A stretch of DNA of 45,938 nt from positions 1-45,938 of the forward strand of contig DRIG01000107.1 of assembly GCA_011052815.1 (NCBI GenBank), in the 5' to 3' direction. A model generated the notes under the pieces. That model did no database searches. It worked only from the letters and a program-made list of their open reading frames with translations, and was not told the DNA's origin. The first letter of the stretch is position 1. Each line of letters starts with the position of its first letter. Origin of the DNA: a candidate division WOR-3 bacterium (GTDB lineage: Bacteria > Hydrothermota > Tepidihabitantia > SM23-42). The translations under genes were made by a program, and so were the position numbers. Below, in pieces: positions 41,323-45,938 of this stretch.

Positions 41323-42825
41323 ATGCAGGATGAAAATACGGTTCTCGCCCGTAAATACGCCTCTGATCTTTCCATTCCCGAAGAGCTGGCGCAGATCCTG
41401 GCTCAACGCTTTCCTGTATACCGGGATGCAAAATCTTTTCTGAATCCGGACATCAAAGACCTTTATCCACCCGACACCATTCCCGACATTGAAACCGCTG
41501 CAGATATAATCATAGAATCGATAAAGAAGAACGAAGGACTCCTCATCTATTCACATGACGATGTGGACGGCTACACCGCAGCCGCGGTCATGTACAAAAC
41601 ATTAAAAGAAATCAGCCGCGATACTGAAAAACTTTTCGTCTATCCGGTCGTCCGCGAAAAAGACGGCTATATCCTCAACCCGGATGTACTTGACGATTTC
41701 AAGAAACGCGGAGTCGAACTTGTCATCACCGTGGATTTCGGCATCAGCAACAGAGAAAATTTTACAATTGCCCGAACCAGAGGTCTGAAACTCGTCGTCT
41801 GCGACCATCATGAAACCCGAAATACCGACTTTCCAGTACCTGCCGTGGACCCCAAAAGACCTGATTCGAACTATCCCTTTCGTGAACTCGCCGGTGTCGG
41901 AGTAAGCTTCAAGCTCGCCCAGTTTCTTTATCAAAAGGTATTCAAACTTTCAGCAGACGAATTCTACAGATTGAAAAAGGATTTCTTTGTCCTGGTTATG
42001 CTGGGCACTTTTTCCGACCGTGTGACATTGCTTCAGGAAAACAGGATATTCTGTACCTGCGGCATGGAGATACTCAAAAAAAGGGAACTGCCCTGGACCG
42101 GTCTGTTTCGGAAAGACAATGAGTTGACGATAAATCAGATCACAGAAGAGATCATCCCGACGCTTGCATCGGCGGCATACTGTAATCCGCAATACGGAGT
42201 CGATTTTTTGATAAAAGACGACCGGAAGTACCTGAACGCGATTCTTGAAGAGCTGAAAACAACAACCGGTGAGCGGAGGCGCGGCGCCGACCGCCTCTTC
42301 AGAGAAGCCGTATCAGCAGCCAAGATCCTGCCCGAAATCGTCGTTTCAATCGTCCCTTTTTCAAAACAGCACTATCTCGGTGTGGTCGCTTCTCGTATGA
42401 AATCACGCTTCAAAAGAACGGCTGTCGTGATCGGGCTGAAAGACGAAAAGTGCTTCGGTGAACTGCGCAGTTATAATCTTGATCTCTATAAAATGCTCCA
42501 ATCATTTCAAGAACTTTTCCAGGACTTCGGTGGGCACAAATCCGCCGCCGGCTTTACCATGGTGAAAGAAAATCTCGACCGATTCGTCGAAGCCGTCATC
42601 AGATATGTTTCAGACGACGGGGATTCAACCACTGAAAATAATGAGGCGACTCTGAAAAAAGAAAAACCGGTATTCCTCGATAAATCGAATGTTCACATCC
42701 TGAAACCGTTGCTGCCGTTCGGTGAAGGAAATCCGCCGCCGGTATTGACAGACGGTATAAATTTTTATACAATAGACAACCGATTGAGGATAATAGACAG
42801 AGGAATAGATAATGGCGAATCTTAA
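41323..42825 (+). CDS. RecJ-like DHH/DHHA1 phosphoesterase
   Basis: Predicted single-strand nuclease or small-nucleotide phosphodiesterase, 500 aa. Motif I is SHDDVDG (H78, D79, D80, D82), motif II VITVDFG, the DHH motif VVCDHHE, and motif IV PKRPDSNYPF; the DHHA1 motif is FGGHKSAAGF. This order is that of RecJ-type exonucleases, but the protein is shorter than E. coli RecJ (577) and lacks most of the OB-fold C-terminal part, with KSNVHILKPLLPFGEGNPPP as the last recognisable segment (about 450-470). NrnA/GdpP-type enzymes are smaller or membrane-bound, so RecJ-like is the better call. Its last 14 nt overlap mglA. Confidence 0.88.
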   Translation: MQDENTVLARKYASDLSIPEELAQILAQRFPVYRDAKSFLNPDIKDLYPPDTIPDIETAADIIIESIKKNEGLLIYSHDDVDGYTAAAVMYKTLKEISRDTEKLFVYPVVREKDGYILNPDVLDDFKKRGVELVITVDFGISNRENFTIARTRGLKLVVCDHHETRNTDFPVPAVDPKRPDSNYPFRELAGVGVSFKLAQFLYQKVFKLSADEFYRLKKDFFVLVMLGTFSDRVTLLQENRIFCTCGMEILKKRELPWTGLFRKDNELTINQITEEIIPTLASAAYCNPQYGVDFLIKDDRKYLNAILEELKTTTGERRRGADRLFREAVSAAKILPEIVVSIVPFSKQHYLGVVASRMKSRFKRTAVVIGLKDEKCFGELRSYNLDLYKMLQSFQELFQDFGGHKSAAGFTMVKENLDRFVEAVIRYVSDDGDSTTENNEATLKKEKPVFLDKSNVHILKPLLPFGEGNPPPVLTDGINFYTIDNRLRIIDRGIDNGES

Positions 42826-43408
42826 CTTTGCGAAAAAAGAGTTGAATCTCAAGATTGTTTATTACGGCACGGGACTATGCGGAAAGACCACCAATCTTCG
42901 GACAATCTTTTCCGCCCTCGGTCCCGACCGAAGAGGCAAGATGATGAGTCTCGCCACAGAACTCGATCAGACGCTCTTCTTTGATTTCCTGCCCGTTGAC
43001 CTCGGAAATGTCAAAGGATGGAAATTGAGACACCATCTCTACACGGTTCCCGGCCAGATATACTACAATGTTTCCAGAAAACTGGTATTAAAAAATGTGG
43101 ACGGTATCGTCTTTGTCGTCGATTCACAGGAAGAGCGCCTTGATGAAAACATCGAAAGTTTCAATAACCTCCTTGATAACCTAAGAAGCTACAATTTAAC
43201 CCTTAAGGACATTCCCCTGGTTATTCAATACAACAAACGTGATCTTCCAAATATCATGCCGATCAGCGACCTGCAACTTCACATAAACCGCGACGGTTAT
43301 ACATACTTCGAGAGTGTCGCCATAAGAGGAATAGGCGTTTTCGACACATTGAAATCCATCTGTAAATTGACCGTTTTGAAACAGATGGAAAAACTTCCGC
43401 AGGTTTAG
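42812..43408 (+). CDS. mglA: MglA-type Ras-like GTPase
   Basis: Small GTPase, 198 aa, of the bacterial MglA family that sets cell polarity and drives gliding or twitching in Myxococcus. The P-loop is GTGLCGKT (19-26), switch 1 contains TLFFDFLP, the G3 motif is TVPGQ in place of DxxGQ (the MglA signature), and NKRD (141-144) binds guanine. AGAGGAAT precedes the ATG. The gene overlaps the RecJ-like gene by 14 nt. Its natural partner, a Roadblock/MglB-like protein, begins 2.2 kb away on the opposite strand at the head of the Che-containing operon. Confidence 0.95.
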   Translation: MANLNFAKKELNLKIVYYGTGLCGKTTNLRTIFSALGPDRRGKMMSLATELDQTLFFDFLPVDLGNVKGWKLRHHLYTVPGQIYYNVSRKLVLKNVDGIVFVVDSQEERLDENIESFNNLLDNLRSYNLTLKDIPLVIQYNKRDLPNIMPISDLQLHINRDGYTYFESVAIRGIGVFDTLKSICKLTVLKQMEKLPQV

Positions 43409-43484
43409 GTGTTGCACGTGCTGAGGGAATGGCACAAGATAATAATCACCCCGTAGTAAAGAAGAAGATAAAAAGGAGAACTTT

Positions 43485-44372
43485 ATGTTGAGAACAAATG
43501 AAAAAAAATTGGTCATGATGTCGGTTCAGGGTAAAGTATGTAATCCCGGCGCCCGTAGAATGCACGGCGTCGACGCCCAGGGAAAGCCCTTTCATCTACC
43601 GGGTACAGGCGGAATCGTGTATAACATAAAGGTCGGAGATCCGGCGTTCGGCTGGGAAGCGGACCACATCGAGCCCTGCGTATCTTCGATCCTGGATGAA
43701 AAGAACAGATACGACAGTTCCAATACCGGTTATGTCTTCTACGCCTGCGTGGGCAATGAAGCGATAATCAAAACTGGCGACGCAAAAGGGAAAAAAGGAA
43801 TCGTTACGGGCCATCACGGCGGTGCAGAACACGTGATGATCGACTTCCCGGATTCTGTCCTGGAAAAATTGACCCACGACGACAAGATAATGATCAAAGG
43901 CTATGGTCAAGGGCTTAAGCTCCTTGACTACCCGGATGTCGTGATCTACAATCTTGACCCGCGCCTCCTGCGTAAAATGGGGCTGAAAGCGGTCCGGGGA
44001 AAACTCCGGGTACCGGTGACGGCGAAGATCCCCGCCGAACTGATGGGTTCTGGAACCGGCAGCTTGATGATGACCGGCGGTGACTACGATATAATGACGA
44101 CCGACAAAAAATTCATTAAAAAATATCAAATCGATAAGTTACGCTTCGGTGATTTCGTGGCTTTGATGAACCACGACAATGTATACGGAAGAAGTTTCCG
44201 CAAAGGAGCCGTGACAATCGGAATCGTCATCCATGGTGACTGCCGCTATGCAGGACACGGTCCTGGAGTTACTACACTGATGTCGGCGGCGAAACCGATT
44301 ATCGAACCTGTCATAAACCCGAACGCCAATATCGCGAAGATAATGAAGATTGGAAGATTCAGAAAAAGATAG
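43485..44372 (+). CDS. DUF4438-like protein
   Basis: A 295-aa protein matching, as far as I recall, the DUF4438 family that has a structural-genomics example from Thermotoga. It has no signal peptide. Conserved-looking elements are NPGARRMHGVDAQGKPF, GHHGGAEHV, GYGQGLKLLDYPDV, GSGTGSLMMTGGDYDIMT and HGDCRYAGHGPGVTTLM. The many Gly/His/Asp clusters suggest a metal or small-molecule site, but the activity is unknown. AAAGGAG lies 8 nt before the ATG. A weak promoter could lie in the 76-nt gap after mglA; I could not choose one. It converges with mcsB, with 11 nt between stops. Confidence 0.7.
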   Translation: MLRTNEKKLVMMSVQGKVCNPGARRMHGVDAQGKPFHLPGTGGIVYNIKVGDPAFGWEADHIEPCVSSILDEKNRYDSSNTGYVFYACVGNEAIIKTGDAKGKKGIVTGHHGGAEHVMIDFPDSVLEKLTHDDKIMIKGYGQGLKLLDYPDVVIYNLDPRLLRKMGLKAVRGKLRVPVTAKIPAELMGSGTGSLMMTGGDYDIMTTDKKFIKKYQIDKLRFGDFVALMNHDNVYGRSFRKGAVTIGIVIHGDCRYAGHGPGVTTLMSAAKPIIEPVINPNANIAKIMKIGRFRKR

Positions 44373-44383
44373 GTTAAAAAGCT

Positions 44384-45454
44384 CTACTTTTCCGCACCCG
44401 TCTCTCCAGCCGCCTCGGTGAGTCTTTTTCTGATGTATTCCGCACGTTTGACGTCGCGCTCGTGCTCCTCCAGAATCTCGCCGAAATACAACTGAATATT
44501 CGCCGGTCTGGAGACGAGCATAATTTCGTTGATTACATCAAGACTTATATCTTTTATAACACCGACACCGATACCGAAGCGTACCGCGGAGAGCAAATTC
44601 AGCACCTCGTCCGTACTGATCAGCCGCGCCGACTTGAGGACCGCCAAACTGCGGAATATCTTATCTTCGAATTCATCCTTTGCCTTTTCAAAGATCACAT
44701 TTCGGGCTTTCTTTTCGATATCCATAATCATATGGGTCAGTTTGATAATGGTCTGGATCAACTCTTCTTCTTTCAAACCCAGGGTATGTTGATTGGAAAG
44801 TTGAAAAAGACTTCCTTTTATCTCGGTTCCTTCTCCATAGAGACCGCGGACGGTCATACCGATCTGCACCGCACCTTTCAATACCTTCTCGACCTCGTTC
44901 GTAAAAACAAGGCCTGGAAGATGGAGAAGCACTGACGCCCTCAACCCGGTGCCGAGGTTTGTCGGACAGGAAGTCAAGAAACCATACTGTTCGTCAAAGG
45001 CATATTCCAGGTCCTCGCCGATCTTCTCGTCCAAGGCGAAGACGTCACTGGATATCTCGGTCAGATTCAAGCCGTGCGACAATCCCTGTATTCTCAAATG
45101 GTCTTCTTCATTGATCATAATGGAGATTCCGCCGCCCTCGCTCAGAAAGAGTCCGGCTGGTCTGTTGAGTTTAAGAAACGCCGGTGATATGAGATGGCAT
45201 TCCAGCAAGGATTCCTTTTCCAGGGGTGAAAGTTTCTGGATGTCCAGAAACTTTCCCTTCAACTTTTCTTCGACCACCGAACGCACCAACCGCACCAACC
45301 GGTCCGAGTCATTGTCCTTCAACTTTATCTCAAAAGGAATATCCGAAATATTACGGGCGATCCTTATTCGGGAAGAAACGACGATCTCATCCTCTTCGGC
45401 GCCGGTGTACGATTCCCTGTCAGAAGGGAGAATCCATTTGATATTATCCAACAT
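44384..45454 (-). CDS. mcsB: Protein-arginine kinase McsB
   Basis: ATP:guanido phosphotransferase-fold kinase that phosphorylates arginines and marks proteins for ClpCP. In 356 aa the N-terminal DEIVVSSRIRIARN and the active-site CPTNLGTGLRASV are typical; the Cys is the guanido-kinase cysteine. EGGGISIMINEEDHLRIQ and GLYGEGTEIKGSLFQLSNQ follow the family order. The C-terminus has a DR(D/A)-like pRc-site region. It overlaps mcsA by 11 nt. In Firmicutes mcsB sits in ctsR-mcsA-mcsB-clpC; here no clpC follows, because the next gene lies on the other strand. Confidence 0.94.
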   Translation of the reverse strand: MLDNIKWILPSDRESYTGAEEDEIVVSSRIRIARNISDIPFEIKLKDNDSDRLVRLVRSVVEEKLKGKFLDIQKLSPLEKESLLECHLISPAFLKLNRPAGLFLSEGGGISIMINEEDHLRIQGLSHGLNLTEISSDVFALDEKIGEDLEYAFDEQYGFLTSCPTNLGTGLRASVLLHLPGLVFTNEVEKVLKGAVQIGMTVRGLYGEGTEIKGSLFQLSNQHTLGLKEEELIQTIIKLTHMIMDIEKKARNVIFEKAKDEFEDKIFRSLAVLKSARLISTDEVLNLLSAVRFGIGVGVIKDISLDVINEIMLVSRPANIQLYFGEILEEHERDVKRAEYIRKRLTEAAGETGAEK

Positions 45455-45920
45455 TATCGACTCCGAAAGCCTTCAACTTATCACGAATCTTCGCCGCCTC
45501 TTCATACGCTTCTTTTTCCAGCGCCTTTTTCAACTGCTCACGTAGTTTAAAAACCTCAAATCCCCTCTTTGCACCGGCTGTCCTTTTTCTGCCCACATGT
45601 CTGTCGCTCTGCTGGATCTGCTTTATAAGATTTTTAATATACGGCTGGAAGGTACCCAGGCAATGACTGCAGCCGAACCTTCCTATACGTTTGAACTCGG
45701 CAAGCGAGAGATAACAGACAGGACATATAACCTTTTCGTCCTTGGCGCTCTTCTCTTTGAGCAGCTTCTGCAGAATTTCGATCTGCGACATCTTCTGCGC
45801 CATAATAAGGCCCCGCTTCTGGGCGCATGCCTCACAAAGGTGCAGTTCGACTATCTTACCGGGCAGCACTTCTTTAAAGAATATCGTCGCCGGTCTTTTT
45901 CTGCAATCATCGCATAGCAT
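45444..45920 (-). CDS. mcsA: McsA-like activator with four CxxC zinc pairs
   Basis: Activator of McsB, 158 aa. Cysteine pairs at C3/C6, C29/C32, C66/C69 and C84/C87 form two zinc-binding units, the McsA pattern. A C-terminal UVR-type coiled coil follows (LREQLKKALEKEAYEEAAKIRDKL, about residues 125-148). The length matches known McsA. AAGGAAGG stands about 5 nt before the ATG, and the promoter lies beyond the window end. mcsB begins inside its last codons. Confidence 0.93.
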   Translation of the reverse strand: MLCDDCRKRPATIFFKEVLPGKIVELHLCEACAQKRGLIMAQKMSQIEILQKLLKEKSAKDEKVICPVCYLSLAEFKRIGRFGCSHCLGTFQPYIKNLIKQIQQSDRHVGRKRTAGAKRGFEVFKLREQLKKALEKEAYEEAAKIRDKLKAFGVDNVG

Positions 45921-45938
45921 ATAACCTTCCTTCTTTCA

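Overview
The window is about 46 kb of bacterial chromosome with ordinary coding density. It suggests a Gram-negative-type bacterium: beta-barrel-like proteins, Sec-exported periplasmic proteins, a lipoprotein cyclophilin and a bacterial alpha-2-macroglobulin. It is probably thermophilic, because it encodes a fused CTP:inositol-1-phosphate cytidylyltransferase / CDP-alcohol transferase of the di-myo-inositol-phosphate (heat solute) type. The style is reminiscent of uncultivated FCB/WOR-3-like lineages, but that placement is inference and cannot be proved here.

Layout. 1-5.8 kb: a barrel/TPR envelope protein, an unknown protein, an MscS channel and the inositol-phosphate enzyme. 5.8-10.5 kb: a 1566-residue alpha-2-macroglobulin with thioester CFEQ and an apparent pseudopilin (GspG-like) domain inserted. 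10.7-16.5 kb: an enlarged macromolecular-synthesis operon, rpsU-mutS2-dnaG-rpoD, followed by rpsT under its own promoter. 16.6-19.4 kb: deoC, a PIN toxin-antitoxin pair, a frameshifted antitoxin remnant and a small exported protein. 19.4-21.2 kb: a large exported-type protein that has lost its 5' end where it meets miaB. 21.2-25.4 kb: rpsA-mtaB-miaB. 25.5-27.8 kb: a Spy-like protein, a cyclophilin and a GT4 glycosyltransferase. 28.2-32.7 kb: a membrane glycosyltransferase, folD, mtnA and a barrel protein. 32.7-40.7 kb: an eight-gene operon, the most unusual part. 40.7-46 kb: a tRNA, a PH-like membrane protein, a RecJ-like DHH protein and MglA, then a DUF4438-like protein, then mcsA-mcsB.

The eight-gene operon reads Roadblock/MglB-like protein, a tandem-AAA protein built from DnaA domain III without the DNA-binding domain, a PATAN(DUF4388)-MshEN-TPR protein, CheR, CheD, CheB, a TPR protein and an inositol-monophosphatase-family enzyme. 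All are tightly packed or overlapping. A Ras-like MglA GTPase, the usual partner of Roadblock proteins, lies 2.2 kb away on the other strand. No CheA, CheW or receptor gene is present. I read this as a candidate GTPase/ATPase-controlled polarity, motility or signalling module.

Regulation is unusually legible. Seventeen promoters can be read by eye as TTGAC(A/T/G)-N16/17-TATAAT-like; fifteen have exactly 16 bp spacing. At least five sit so close to the start codon that the mRNA should be leaderless (the unknown gene at 2777, rpsT, deoC, the membrane glycosyltransferase, and the Roadblock operon). Three intergenic regions carry a shared modular repeat family, including GGGCNNA heptads with perfect 7-nt period.
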